Positions 9,260 to 18,521 of a stretch of DNA of 60,327 nt are shown here, piece after piece (positions within the stretch are counted from its first letter, which is position 1; each line of letters starts with the position of its first letter). The DNA comes from RGIG5612 sp045546255 (GTDB lineage Bacteria > Bacillota > Clostridia > Lachnospirales > Lachnospiraceae): positions 1 to 60,327 of the forward strand of contig JAZQCK010000020.1 in the NCBI GenBank assembly GCA_045546255.1, written 5' to 3'. A program made the position numbers and the translations under genes. Under the pieces are notes generated by a model that did no database searches, had not been told where the DNA came from, and worked only from the letters and a program-made list of their open reading frames with translations.

Positions 9260-10357
9260 ACTTCCGAAAATGCGTCCTAAAAGCAGTCGTTCGAGCAGAT
9301 TCAAAGTGAATGTCAGGACGATCAGACAAAGGATACTGTATAAAAGCAGCGCCCAGTCATTATTCATATAAGCTTTAAGTCCCAGCACAGAGATCAAAAG
9401 GCCGCCGAAATATTTAATGATCAGCTCATTACCACAATGATAGAGGGAATCTTTCCCAACATATGCCAGGAAACGGCCAATGCCCGGTATGAGACTGATC
9501 ATGCGTGCGATACAGACTTCAAAGAAGATCATGATGCAGGCACTGACCAGGGCATAGAGCTCAAAGATAATATCCTGTGAAAGCACATTAGAAAAACTTC
9601 CCTGAAGGAGACCTCTTACCTGAGAAGTAAACGCTGCTCCGTTCAGACAAGTAAAGATGGCAAAGGCAAGAGCTGCCGCAAAAAAGATCCAGAACAGCAC
9701 TTTCCCTGCGCTCTTTCTCTGCCGGTATTTCCAATTTTGGATCACAGGAAAGAAAAGCGCGCCTAAGGCATAATAGAAAATATAAACAAAGGCAGAATCC
9801 GCATTCCAGATCCACAAAGGGTCCTGCGCCGGTTCATGCCCAAGGAAGCAGATTCCGACAACATAAAGTGCAGACGCGATCAAAAACGAGAAGACATTTG
9901 CTGCCTTGCTTCCCCCGAAGACAGCAGACATGATCCGTTTGATCAGTTCAAAGGCGATCACGACTAGAAACAGGCAGGTAAAAAACCACAATGGCCCCGG
10001 AGCCTGATTCCGGATTCCTTTTGCTGAGACTAAAAGTGCCATGGGAAGTGCCTTAAAAGACAGCTCTCCGGTGATCAGCTGCAATACATAAAACAACAAG
10101 GTAAAGAAAATATAAGGAAATACGATCGACCTTACTTTCTTCCAAAGAAACGAGAAGAAAGAGCCGTCCTGTGGTGTCAATTTGGCAAAACAGCCGCTCA
10201 TAAAAAAGAATAGCGGAACATGGTGCGAAAAAATATAGAGAAGAAGGTTGTCGCTCACGCCTAAATGGCCCCAGTAAATAAGCGACATCCCGAGAAATCT
10301 CAGGATGTCCGCCCAAAGGATTCTGTCTTTTGTTGGCATAGAATATGTTCTGCTCAT
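9233..10357 (-). CDS. acyltransferase-3 family membrane protein (fucose 4-O-acetylase-like)
   Basis: This 374-residue protein has about ten hydrophobic helices and an N-terminal region typical of acyltransferase-3 proteins: RILWADILRFLGM, then YWGHLG with the conserved His near residue 35, then HHVPLFFFMSG. Family members acetylate sugars of surface polysaccharides using cytoplasmic acetyl-CoA. The start is uncertain: ATG at 10357 or ATG at 10339 (six residues shorter), both with weak ribosome sites. It lies between a methyltransferase-like gene and a GT2, so it most likely acetylates a sugar in the same repeat unit. This chemistry differs from the MBOAT pairs elsewhere in the operon. Confidence 0.85.
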   Translation of the reverse strand: MSRTYSMPTKDRILWADILRFLGMSLIYWGHLGVSDNLLLYIFSHHVPLFFFMSGCFAKLTPQDGSFFSFLWKKVRSIVFPYIFFTLLFYVLQLITGELSFKALPMALLVSAKGIRNQAPGPLWFFTCLFLVVIAFELIKRIMSAVFGGSKAANVFSFLIASALYVVGICFLGHEPAQDPLWIWNADSAFVYIFYYALGALFFPVIQNWKYRQRKSAGKVLFWIFFAAALAFAIFTCLNGAAFTSQVRGLLQGSFSNVLSQDIIFELYALVSACIMIFFEVCIARMISLIPGIGRFLAYVGKDSLYHCGNELIIKYFGGLLISVLGLKAYMNNDWALLLYSILCLIVLTFTLNLLERLLLGRIFGSGKSHLLVL

Positions 10358-10412
10358 CAGAAGTGTTCTTTTAAGCGTCCCTTATCTGAATTGTATTCAA
10401 AGCCGGAACTTC

Positions 10413-11258
10413 TTATAATTTAATCACCGTTCGTTGTTTTCTTCTAACCAGTGGCTCATAAAGAAATTGACGGAAGGCATAAACCATTTTTCGCGGAGCC
10501 TTTTCGATCAGCGCATCTCTCGAAGCGGTATTCGTAATGCTCTTTTCATCCTCATACCAGCCTTCTTCGTAGTCGGTCTGCTGCGCCTTGATCTTATCCG
10601 GAGTTGGGGCTGTCTTTTCCGCAATGACATAAATTTCCGTTTGTGTATTCACGTCAAACTGGATCCGCTCCCCACTTGCTGCCGGAGAGTTGTTGATCTT
10701 CCAGACTTTATTTTTTGCAGAAAACTTAACGATGAACACGTCTTTGATCTTCATTCCGTTGGCTTCCGAAAAAACGCTGTAGAAGAAATCCGGAGAGAAC
10801 TGATATAAGCCATGTCCGTTAAAGTTATTTGTCGGAACCATGGAGATATAACAGCCACCCACTTTCAGCATGCTGAAGCAGTTATGAAGGAGCTGCGGAA
10901 CATCAAAGACATGCTCCATCGTTCCTCCATCGATCAGGCAGCTGAAGGATTCTTTCATCTCCTCCGGAACCGGCTGATTCAGATCCCAGACAATATCCGG
11001 ATTCTCATGCGCAAAGCCATCCAGGCTGTAGAGCTTTTCACCATACATATCCTGAAAAATTCTTTCCGCATAGGGGCTCTTAAAATCCTCTTCCAGTTTT
11101 TCCGCCGGAATGCTTCGAAACTGCGGAAGGAATTTCAGGAACTCTTTCTTCGTAAAGGCCCGGAATTGGCGTCCTAAAGAAAGCGTCTTTGAAAGATCGA
11201 TCCCGTAATTTTTTCTGGCGTATTCAATTGTCAGCATCGATGTGATCCGAAAGCCCAC
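10413..11258 (-). CDS. methyltransferase-domain protein, class I-like, divergent
   Basis: This 281-residue protein starts at a GTG (11258) with AAGGAG placed 5 bases upstream, which decides this start. Its central part contains CLIDGGTMEHVFDV (residues about 107-120) followed by LHNCFSMLKVGGCYISMVPTNN. This matches motifs IV-V of class I SAM-dependent methyltransferases, where an acidic strand is followed by an LKPGG-like turn. I do not see the usual glycine-rich motif I (GxGxG), so SAM binding is not proven. Similar proteins occur in polysaccharide clusters, where they may methylate sugars. It is 40 bases from the ligase gene and cotranscribed with it. Confidence 0.6.
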   Translation of the reverse strand: MGFRITSMLTIEYARKNYGIDLSKTLSLGRQFRAFTKKEFLKFLPQFRSIPAEKLEEDFKSPYAERIFQDMYGEKLYSLDGFAHENPDIVWDLNQPVPEEMKESFSCLIDGGTMEHVFDVPQLLHNCFSMLKVGGCYISMVPTNNFNGHGLYQFSPDFFYSVFSEANGMKIKDVFIVKFSAKNKVWKINNSPAASGERIQFDVNTQTEIYVIAEKTAPTPDKIKAQQTDYEEGWYEDEKSITNTASRDALIEKAPRKMVYAFRQFLYEPLVRRKQRTVIKL

Positions 11259-11298
11259 GAGTACTCCTTATTTCTTTCAGCAAAGTTCCTCAAAAGAA

Positions 11299-12837
11299 TT
11301 AGCCAATATATAATTCTTTCAGTTTCTTACGGTCAACTTTATTGTTCTGGTTCAGCGGAAGGTTCTCGAGTTTGATAAAACGGTTCGGGATCATATGGCG
11401 CTGTACTTTTTCTTTCAGCTGATCCTTTAATTCCTTCTCGGAAAGATTTCCGACATAAACCATGATGATATGCTCTTTTTCTTTATCAAAGATGCATGCA
11501 CACTGCATCTGGTCATCTAAAGAACTTGCTGCAAGCTCGATCTCTCCAAGCTCAACGCGGTGTCCCATATGTTTGATCATAAAGTCTTTTCTGGAAAGGA
11601 AAATGATCTCGCCGTATTCGTTTTTCATAACGATATCACCGGTGCGGTAGATTCGCTCGCCCGGATTCAGCGGGTTGTCCTGGAATTTTTCATCCGTTGC
11701 CGCATCGTCGTTCAGATAGCCGATCGCCATACCAGGTCCTGCAAGGCAAAGCTCGCCTTCTTCTCCGTCTTTCGCAGCGGTTCCGTCATCCTTGATAATA
11801 TAGGCGGTCACGAACTCCGCAGGATAACCAAGAGGAACTCTCTCATCATCTGCAAGTTCTCTTGTCATATGATACAGGAAGGTGTAATAAAACTCCGTTG
11901 CTCCATATCCCTGACGGTACTTCGGATCCGGAATGACCTTCTTCATTTTGTTGATCAGTTTTGTTGAAGCAACGTCTCCAGCAAAGGTGACAGTTCTTAA
12001 ATATTTATTTAATTCTTCCTCATAGCCTTCCCATGCGGAAAAACGGGAGATCACGGTGACACCGGATGCAACCCAGTCAATGATGGAGATCTGGTTTTCC
12101 ACCATATACTTCACAAGCTCTGCCGGCTGGCTGAACAGCCATTTCGGCATAAAGTAGCAGGTCGCCTCTGCCGCAATACTGAAGAAGAGGTTCAATACAC
12201 CCATAACATAGTACATCGGGGACTGATTTCCGACATGGTCGGTGAAGATGATCTCCACATCATCTCTGTTGGCGATGGAAGGATAAATGATGCCGTTATG
12301 TCCTGTGACGACGCCTTTCGGATTTCCTGTGGAACCGGAAGTAAAGGTAACGCTGGCAATCTTCTGTGACACTTCCTCGCAGACGATCTTCGGAATCTCC
12401 ATATCGTCTTTATCTTCCGCAATGATATCCTCATAGATCAGGACTTTGCCGTCAAAATTCAGGCTCCTTGCCTTCTCTTCCGTCTTTTTGTTTGCAATGA
12501 TCATGCGAGGCTTCAAATTCTGGAAGATCTTTTCGATCCGTTCGTTCGGCATGGTCTCATCAATGACAGAATAAAAGTCTCCTGCATATAAGATACCGTG
12601 CATAACAGCCGCAATGTCGTTTCCGGCTTCGATGATCGTTGCCACCGGATTCGGATCTTTCTCCTGCAGATCTTTCGGATCTTCGTTAAATGCTTTGAGG
12701 ATCGCTCTTGCCACCTTAATGGAAGCATCTCTCATTTCCTGATAGGTCATCTGTCCATATTGATCCACGAAACCGATCTTCTCCGGTACGTCCTTTGCTG
12801 CCTTATCCAAAATCTCAGTTACGCGTTTAAATTCCAT
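11299..12837 (-). CDS. AMP-forming ligase / stand-alone adenylation domain (DltA-like fold)
   Basis: This 512-residue adenylate-forming enzyme has the P-loop TFTSGSTGNPKG (residues 164-175), YGATE (311-315), YRTGD (397-401), GHRVELGEIE (425-434) and the C-terminal catalytic lysine in NNKVDRK (K500). Such enzymes activate a carboxylic acid with ATP and load it on a carrier-protein thiol, as DltA does with D-alanine and DltC. By my eye alignment the position of the Asp that holds the alpha-amino group of amino-acid substrates is hydrophobic here (SPMYYVMG, residues 206-213), hinting at a non-amino acid. It lies next to an MBOAT and SGNH pair. No carrier gene is adjacent, so it may use the carriers at 26417 or 28362. 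Confidence 0.85.
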   Translation of the reverse strand: MEFKRVTEILDKAAKDVPEKIGFVDQYGQMTYQEMRDASIKVARAILKAFNEDPKDLQEKDPNPVATIIEAGNDIAAVMHGILYAGDFYSVIDETMPNERIEKIFQNLKPRMIIANKKTEEKARSLNFDGKVLIYEDIIAEDKDDMEIPKIVCEEVSQKIASVTFTSGSTGNPKGVVTGHNGIIYPSIANRDDVEIIFTDHVGNQSPMYYVMGVLNLFFSIAAEATCYFMPKWLFSQPAELVKYMVENQISIIDWVASGVTVISRFSAWEGYEEELNKYLRTVTFAGDVASTKLINKMKKVIPDPKYRQGYGATEFYYTFLYHMTRELADDERVPLGYPAEFVTAYIIKDDGTAAKDGEEGELCLAGPGMAIGYLNDDAATDEKFQDNPLNPGERIYRTGDIVMKNEYGEIIFLSRKDFMIKHMGHRVELGEIELAASSLDDQMQCACIFDKEKEHIIMVYVGNLSEKELKDQLKEKVQRHMIPNRFIKLENLPLNQNNKVDRKKLKELYIG

Positions 12838-13555
12838 GTTTTAAGGTCCTCCGTAATTTTTTGATATTTCTTAAATAATCTGCGGTCTGCTTTACGACAT
12901 CGACATGTCCGCCTTCCTCTTCCGTGTAGATCACCGGGAGCTCTACGACTTTTCCTTCGCTTCTTTCTGCCCGGATCAAAAGTTCAATGATAAAGAACCA
13001 TCCATTCTCAGACGTATCTGACTCTTTGATCAGCTCCTCCACAAATTCTTTGCGGAAGAACTTAAAGCCGCAGATAGCATCACTGGCCTTCATGGAAAGA
13101 CCGGCCTTCATTACAAGAGTGAGCCCCTTCGAAGTCAGATTCCGATACCATGCTCTTCCGATCGTCTTAGAGCCTTTCGCCTGTTTGGAAGCATTGACCA
13201 TCATGACTTCCGGATGCTCTTCAAACACCCGCTTCATGACATAAAGTGCTTTGAGGTCTGTGGAAAGGTCCACATCCATATAGCCGACGATTTCTGCCTT
13301 GTTTTCCCTGACGCCTGCGCGGAATGCAGCGCCCACCCCTTTTTCCTGTATCCTGAGGTAGGATACCCCGGGGATCTCTTGGCTCAATTTCTCTGCAATT
13401 TCCTGCGTTTTATCAGTCGATGCATTATCAACGATTGTCAGGGAGATGTCAACATCTCCTAAAGCCTTCTCTATATATGTTTTTGTTGTCCTTATTCCCC
13501 GTTCTAATCGATTCTCTTCGTTATAGACCGGGAACAGAATATTAATACTGTGCAT
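12827..13555 (-). CDS. GT2 glycosyltransferase, DPM1-like
   Basis: This 242-residue GT-A enzyme has ILFPVYNEENRL at the start, VDNASTDKT near residue 42 and the acidic motif DVDLSTD near residue 93. There is no clear C-terminal membrane anchor, so it probably acts at the inner membrane face. It overlaps the ligase gene by 11 bases and the upstream MBOAT gene by 14 bases, so it sits inside a Dlt-like cassette between MBOAT and ligase. That placement suggests it makes the lipid-linked sugar or repeat unit that the MBOAT later acylates, although this is only inferred from gene order. Confidence 0.85.
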   Translation of the reverse strand: MHSINILFPVYNEENRLERGIRTTKTYIEKALGDVDISLTIVDNASTDKTQEIAEKLSQEIPGVSYLRIQEKGVGAAFRAGVRENKAEIVGYMDVDLSTDLKALYVMKRVFEEHPEVMMVNASKQAKGSKTIGRAWYRNLTSKGLTLVMKAGLSMKASDAICGFKFFRKEFVEELIKESDTSENGWFFIIELLIRAERSEGKVVELPVIYTEEEGGHVDVVKQTADYLRNIKKLRRTLKHGI

Positions 13556-15011
13556 AGATAAACTCCGTATTCTGAATGCTCAGCGACAATAATATCATAA
13601 TCACGACAAACCAGTATATCAAAAATCGTATAAGAGGTTTCTGACGTAATACTATGTCAAAAATTTTCTCGCCCTTTTTTTCCTCGATATTGGAGACGAT
13701 GAGGATCGTAAGGAAACCGACGAGGAGCAAGATCCACTGAAGTGCCGTAAGGTCAAAGCGCAAGAGTCCTCCGTCAAAGAGCTTTCCTCCCTGAAAACTG
13801 GTAAAGATCCTTTGGATAAAGTTACCCAGTTTTGCAGGCGAACTGACATTTAAAAAGATCGGCCAGAGAAGGAAGATCGTCCGGATCTTCTGCCAGAATC
13901 TCCAAAGCCCGTTTGCCTCCAGCTTCGGATGTTTCTTTGCAAACTGTTTGCTGACCGGCTCTAAGAGATAGGTCGCGACAAAGACAACGGCATACTGCAG
14001 TCCCATGTAAACAAACATGATTCCAGTGCCGTGCCAGATTCCCATGATCAGCCAGAGGATAAAGAAGGCGATCGAAGAGACCAACTTCACCTTCATCTTC
14101 CGCGAGCCTTTTCCGCCTTTGATATATTTCTTTGCCAGCGGACTCATCGTGAGTGGATAGTAAATATAATCCTTGAGCCAGGCACCAAGCGTCAGATGCC
14201 ATCTTCTCCAATATTCCGCAACGCTCCGTGAAAAATACGGATGGTAAAAGTTTTCCGGAATCTTAATCCCTAAGATCTGGCTCATTCCGATCGCCATATC
14301 CGCACAGCCGGAAAAGTCGGAATAAAGCTGGAGCATAAAAAGGATGAGGTCCATCAGAACAAACACACCTGCTGCCTTCTCATTGCTGTTCACGGCATTG
14401 ATAAAGACGGCGACACGGTTTGCAACGACCAATTTTTTAAACGCACCATAGCCGAAGCGCATCAGCCCTAAAAACGCTTCTTTACTGTCGAAGCTGTGCT
14501 CCGTGCGGAACTGCGGAGCAAGGTCTCCGTAGCGGTTCATCGGTCCCTGCGTGATCGATGGGAAGTAAAGGGCAAAGAGCAAAAGCCGGGCAAAATTCTT
14601 CTCCGCTTCAATAGTCTCCCGGTACACGTCGACCGTGTAGCTGATCATCATCAGCGTATAATAGGAGATTCCGAGCGGGGCGATCAGCTTCGTTACAATG
14701 CTTCCTTTGGTATAGAAGAAGCTTCCTGTCATAGACGGCACGTACATCAAAAGTGCCAGCATAAAGATCAGCAGGCAGATGCTGATAGCCGTGAACGCTT
14801 TTTTACGAGTGCCCTTTTGAATCCCTTTGGCAAGGAAGAAAACGGCAAGTGTTTCCAGCACTAAGACCGGAAGTGCGACATAGGTCGCATAGGCATAGAA
14901 GATCAGACTTCCTGCAAGAAGAATGATCCACTGCCCCTTTTTCGGAAGCACATAATAGAATAAAACAACCAAAGCTAAGAGGGCAAAGAAGACGATGCTG
15001 ATATAATTCAT
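13542..15011 (-). CDS. MBOAT family O-acyltransferase (DltB/AlgI-like)
   Basis: This 489-residue polytopic protein has the MBOAT hallmarks EYWRRWHLTLGAWLKDY at residues 266-282 and the catalytic His in MGIWHG (H327). The N-terminal YYVLPKKGQWIILLAGS is shared with the MBOATs at 24890 and 45844. DltB and AlgI move acyl groups through the membrane to an extracellular acceptor, usually with an SGNH partner; here the partner gene (15008-16006) precedes it and overlaps by 4 bases. A strong GGAGGTG site precedes the ATG at 15011. The acyl group could come from the ligase at 11299-12837, two genes downstream. Confidence 0.92.
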   Translation of the reverse strand: MNYISIVFFALLALVVLFYYVLPKKGQWIILLAGSLIFYAYATYVALPVLVLETLAVFFLAKGIQKGTRKKAFTAISICLLIFMLALLMYVPSMTGSFFYTKGSIVTKLIAPLGISYYTLMMISYTVDVYRETIEAEKNFARLLLFALYFPSITQGPMNRYGDLAPQFRTEHSFDSKEAFLGLMRFGYGAFKKLVVANRVAVFINAVNSNEKAAGVFVLMDLILFMLQLYSDFSGCADMAIGMSQILGIKIPENFYHPYFSRSVAEYWRRWHLTLGAWLKDYIYYPLTMSPLAKKYIKGGKGSRKMKVKLVSSIAFFILWLIMGIWHGTGIMFVYMGLQYAVVFVATYLLEPVSKQFAKKHPKLEANGLWRFWQKIRTIFLLWPIFLNVSSPAKLGNFIQRIFTSFQGGKLFDGGLLRFDLTALQWILLLVGFLTILIVSNIEEKKGEKIFDIVLRQKPLIRFLIYWFVVIMILLSLSIQNTEFIYAQY

Positions 15012-16006
15012 GATGCACCTCCTTCGCCGAAATAGCGGTCCTTAAACCATTTGGTATAGACAGCTGCACCTTTCGGATTCAGATGATCGGCATCATCAAA
15101 ATACTGTCCCTCATAGCTTTGAAACTCGGTCTCGATATGAACCAACGGATATTCCGTTTCCGGATAATCCTTTTTCAGCGTTTCAAAATATTCTCCGAAT
15201 GGTCTCCATATTTTTTCTGCTTCTTCAAAGGACTCCTCGATCAGCGGTGTATTAACAGAATATACTTCGATTCCGTTTTCTGCGCAAAGATCCAGAATCA
15301 TCCGATAATAATGATCCAGCGTAGAAAGCAGTTCAAAGCCTTCCATATCATGCTCCGCACTGGTCGGCCACCAGCTGACAAAGGATTTAAAGCCTTTGGA
15401 ATCGACCATCTCCTGATAAGCCCCTTCATTAACAGCCTTCCGGTTTTCGCCGATCGAATTGATGATCGGAGACATATACTTGGTCGGAGCTTTGATCTTA
15501 TATTCAAGGAGCGTAGCAAGGCCTTCTCCGCCCGCCTCCTTGAGTGCTTCTTTGTCACCCAGTTCATGCGCGCAGGCGATCACTTCTCTTGCCTGCTCTG
15601 TGCTTAGGAAATCAAAATAAACGCTTCGGGTCCAGAAGCCGTCAAAGCTCGTAAAATGATAGGAGCTGATAGAAAGGATCAGTTTTTTAGGGATTTCCAT
15701 ATGCTCCAGATAATCCTTGAGCGTATAGTACGCTTCAACTGCCGTGGAGCCTCCCTCTGCAAGCGAAATGCAGGAAGAAGAGAGTTCCTCCGGAAGGAAC
15801 GCCGATTTAGCGCGGGAATCACCCAGGATCAGAACGTCACAGGGCGAAAGCTCTGTCTTTCCGAGACGGTAATCCTTTACCTGTGTAAAATAAGAATATT
15901 CCCCGTCCATATAATACACGGGGAATGATGCGATAAAGATCCAAACTAAGATCACCGGTATGAAGACCACAAGGGTCTTTAAAATTACCTTCAGTGTCTT
16001 TCTCAT
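15008..16006 (-). CDS. SGNH-fold membrane-anchored acyl-transfer partner (DltD-like)
   Basis: This 332-residue protein has one N-terminal membrane helix (residues 9-28) and an extracellular domain. LILGDSRAKS puts the nucleophile at S64, and DDADHLNPKG near the C-terminus supplies D305 and H308, the SGNH catalytic pair. Family members (DltD, AlgJ/AlgX type) work with an MBOAT in acylating exported polymers. Here the MBOAT gene follows with a 4-base overlap. It ends the MaoC/SDR/epimerase/TIM-barrel run of overlapping genes, so that group and this cassette are one transcript. Confidence 0.82.
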   Translation of the reverse strand: MRKTLKVILKTLVVFIPVILVWIFIASFPVYYMDGEYSYFTQVKDYRLGKTELSPCDVLILGDSRAKSAFLPEELSSSCISLAEGGSTAVEAYYTLKDYLEHMEIPKKLILSISSYHFTSFDGFWTRSVYFDFLSTEQAREVIACAHELGDKEALKEAGGEGLATLLEYKIKAPTKYMSPIINSIGENRKAVNEGAYQEMVDSKGFKSFVSWWPTSAEHDMEGFELLSTLDHYYRMILDLCAENGIEVYSVNTPLIEESFEEAEKIWRPFGEYFETLKKDYPETEYPLVHIETEFQSYEGQYFDDADHLNPKGAAVYTKWFKDRYFGEGGAS

Positions 16007-16858
16007 TTACTGCATGCTCTTAATATATTCAACAGCCTGTAACAGATCTTCCTGATTTTCCGGCATGCGCATCTCAAGTGAGACGTAGCGGTCATAGCCG
16101 GCTTCTTCTAAGAGGCGCACGATTTCAAAGTGCTCTTTTCTCTGACGGATCGTCCGAAGGTTCGGCTCGCTGAAATGAACATGATTGATCAGTTCAATAT
16201 TGTCTTCTGTTAAAAGTTCATAGATGTTCTCGCCGTTCGTAAGGATCGTTCCCATATCCAGATTGACTTTAAAGGCTCTTGATGCGTTCTTTCCAACCTC
16301 TCTTGCGATGCAGCGGACAAGATCAAACGCCTGGCTTGTATAGTTGATAAAGTTCGTGTTGTAGATCGTCGGGTTTGCTTCAATGGAAACACAGGTTCCC
16401 ATCTGAGCTGCATACATCGTGATCTCACTGAAAAAGTCGATCGCAACTTTTCCTGCATCCTCCAGCGGATAATCATCCGGGATCCTGCGGTTTAACGGGC
16501 AGCCGAACACAAGGTTGCGGCACTGGATCGCTGCAGCAAAATCAATAGCGGACTTCATATAGTCGATCAGAAATCTTCTCTCATCCGGCTTTCCAAACAT
16601 ATTGGCTTTTACACCATTTAAGATCGACTGCATGGAAACAATATTCAACCCGTATTTGTTATACAGATTCTTTTTCCAGTTGGCTGCATCACGGATCCTG
16701 TCATAAGGGCCGGCCATTCTTCCAAGCGTATCGGAGTCATCCCAGGGAATGATCCTTGTCGGGGCGATCTCAAGCGCAAGTCTGCGCTCGCTTAAGAATT
16801 CATACATGCTGACGTCTTCGTCCGGACTCCATGCGATATTTGATACTGCAACCTTCAT
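16007..16858 (-). CDS. sugar phosphate isomerase/epimerase-like TIM barrel protein
   Basis: This 283-residue protein has the layout of the xylose-isomerase-like / AP-endonuclease-2 TIM-barrel family. Likely metal ligands are visible in the expected order: E in SIEANP (near 160), D in VNLDMGT (near 201), H in HVHFSEP (near 227) and E in SLEMR (near 262). Members isomerise or epimerise sugars, or hydrolyse and dehydrate related compounds. It abuts the SGNH gene and overlaps the NAD-epimerase-like gene by 4 bases. It is probably an enzyme of an unusual sugar or acid building block for the polymer; the substrate is unknown. Confidence 0.82.
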   Translation of the reverse strand: MKVAVSNIAWSPDEDVSMYEFLSERRLALEIAPTRIIPWDDSDTLGRMAGPYDRIRDAANWKKNLYNKYGLNIVSMQSILNGVKANMFGKPDERRFLIDYMKSAIDFAAAIQCRNLVFGCPLNRRIPDDYPLEDAGKVAIDFFSEITMYAAQMGTCVSIEANPTIYNTNFINYTSQAFDLVRCIAREVGKNASRAFKVNLDMGTILTNGENIYELLTEDNIELINHVHFSEPNLRTIRQRKEHFEIVRLLEEAGYDRYVSLEMRMPENQEDLLQAVEYIKSMQ

Positions 16859-17793
16859 AACTGCATCTCCTTATCAGTAAATTGTTTTATTTCTTTGAGT
16901 ACTTCCTTTTTCGTATATAAATAACCGCCGTTTCCATCCGGGGCACTCACTCCGTTGAACACTTGGTAGTACAAACACCTTGCATCATACTTCGGCGGGT
17001 TCGGGCTGATTTCATTGCAGAACTCTTTGCCTGTCAGGTACTTATAGATTTCACTGATTGTGACAGGCTCCGTCGTTATGTTCAGCACCTTTATATTATT
17101 ATCCAAAGCGGTGAAAATGTCACGATATAAATGTTCTAAATTATAATATTGAAACAATCCTCTGCTGTCTGTAAAATTCAGCGCCGAAAAGCCAAGCCGT
17201 TCAAAAAGGCTTCTTAAGGAATCTTTTTCTTTTGGCTCAAGTTCTCTGCATTGGTAAAAACCCTTTTCATTCAATGCATAGAACTCCTTCAACTCTGCTG
17301 AGCAGGAAGAAAGCTCTGCAAACTTTGCCTCATTTAAAAGCGCCGGGATAAAGCGGATATAGTCAAAAATAAAATTCTTTTTGATGCCTTTTCCAAACAA
17401 TCCGGGAAGACGCACGATCAGATAGTCTTCATCGTTTTCTTTGACCCAATCTTCCATCATCGCGCGGTGTTTTCCATATGCGCCATTGCCTTTTGCCGGC
17501 GTTTCTTCCGTGGCATGATAGGAATCCTCATACACATCGATTGTCGAGATCAGAACAAGCTTCTTTGGTCCGATTTTTCGAATATTCTCCTGCGCGATGC
17601 GGATCTGCTCTAAGTCCTGTTCCGGAAATTTTTCCGCTAAGAACTTTTCTGCGCGGAGTCCTGCATAAATCAAAAGATCCGGCTTTGTTCCGAATGCTTC
17701 ATCAATATTTTTGGAATGATAAAGTCCATCGATATTTCCGACTGCAGCGATATTGCCGCCGACAAAGCCGGTGCATCCAACCAGCGATATCAT
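16855..17793 (-). CDS. NAD-dependent epimerase/dehydratase family protein (extended SDR)
   Basis: This 312-residue protein begins with a Rossmann motif, LVGCTGFVGGN, followed by VLISTIDVYEDS near residue 82 and GAYGKHRAMME near residue 106. In most extended SDRs the catalytic motif is YxxxK; here the tyrosine is followed by GKHR, so the usual lysine position is an arginine, which could mean altered chemistry. It overlaps both neighbours by 4 bases. It probably modifies a nucleotide sugar for the surface polymer. The family is clear, the reaction is not. Confidence 0.8.
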   Translation of the reverse strand: MISLVGCTGFVGGNIAAVGNIDGLYHSKNIDEAFGTKPDLLIYAGLRAEKFLAEKFPEQDLEQIRIAQENIRKIGPKKLVLISTIDVYEDSYHATEETPAKGNGAYGKHRAMMEDWVKENDEDYLIVRLPGLFGKGIKKNFIFDYIRFIPALLNEAKFAELSSCSAELKEFYALNEKGFYQCRELEPKEKDSLRSLFERLGFSALNFTDSRGLFQYYNLEHLYRDIFTALDNNIKVLNITTEPVTISEIYKYLTGKEFCNEISPNPPKYDARCLYYQVFNGVSAPDGNGGYLYTKKEVLKEIKQFTDKEMQL

Positions 17794-18521
17794 TTGATCA
17801 CCACTGTCCTTCCATTTTCTTCCGTATTGACATCCAGATATTTGAGCAGAATATCCACAACTTCTTCCGCGGAAAGCATGCGTCCGCGGCTCGAACTTGC
17901 AGCAACCGTCTCTTTCATAATCTCCGGCATCTCATCTAAGAATTTGGTGTCCGTCAGATCCGGAGCCATCGCATTGATCTTTAGATTCTTCGGTCCATAT
18001 TCTTTTGCCAGAGAGCGCATGAGTCCAAGCACGGCACTCTTCGTAGAAACATAAGGTGCCAGGAAGTTTGGAGTTCCTTCTTCGGTCCCATAGTAAGAAG
18101 ACATTAATACCACTCTTCCTTCTTTTTTCTTTGCCATGGCAGGAACGATTGTCTGTGAGATCAACACAGCGGATCGGAACGAGATTTCCATATGGTCGCG
18201 GAAGACATCCCATGTGAGTTTCTTAAACTGAAGTGGGAATGCTTTCGGCGCCGGAAGATGGACAAAGTCGGTTGCCGTATCCATTGACTCCAGTTCTTTG
18301 CAGAACGCATCAATTTCTTCCATGCTTTTCATATCCACTTTTTTCAGGATCATTTTTTCTTTCAGTTCCGGATATGAAGAAAGGACTTCATCCAGCGCCT
18401 CTTTTGCATCAAAATAGGTTCCGAAGATCCACTCAAAATCCTGAAGCCCCTGCTCACTTAATTTCTTCAGCAATTCCATTCCGAACGCAGAATCTGCTGC
18501 CGTGATCACTAATCTTCTCAT
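17790..18521 (-). CDS. SDR family oxidoreductase (FabG-like)
   Basis: This 243-residue classical short-chain dehydrogenase has the catalytic serine in VLMSSYYG (near residue 137) and YVSTK (Y151, K155 approximately), followed by INAMAPDLTDT, the conserved region after the active site. The N-terminal cofactor motif is atypical: ITAADSAFG instead of TGxxxGIG. Family members reduce keto groups on sugars or on carrier-bound acyl chains. It overlaps the MaoC-like gene by 4 bases; a FabG-like reductase next to a MaoC hydratase suggests acyl-chain chemistry, for example a 3-hydroxyacyl group, but this is an inference. Confidence 0.85.
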   Translation of the reverse strand: MRRLVITAADSAFGMELLKKLSEQGLQDFEWIFGTYFDAKEALDEVLSSYPELKEKMILKKVDMKSMEEIDAFCKELESMDTATDFVHLPAPKAFPLQFKKLTWDVFRDHMEISFRSAVLISQTIVPAMAKKKEGRVVLMSSYYGTEEGTPNFLAPYVSTKSAVLGLMRSLAKEYGPKNLKINAMAPDLTDTKFLDEMPEIMKETVAASSSRGRMLSAEEVVDILLKYLDVNTEENGRTVVIK

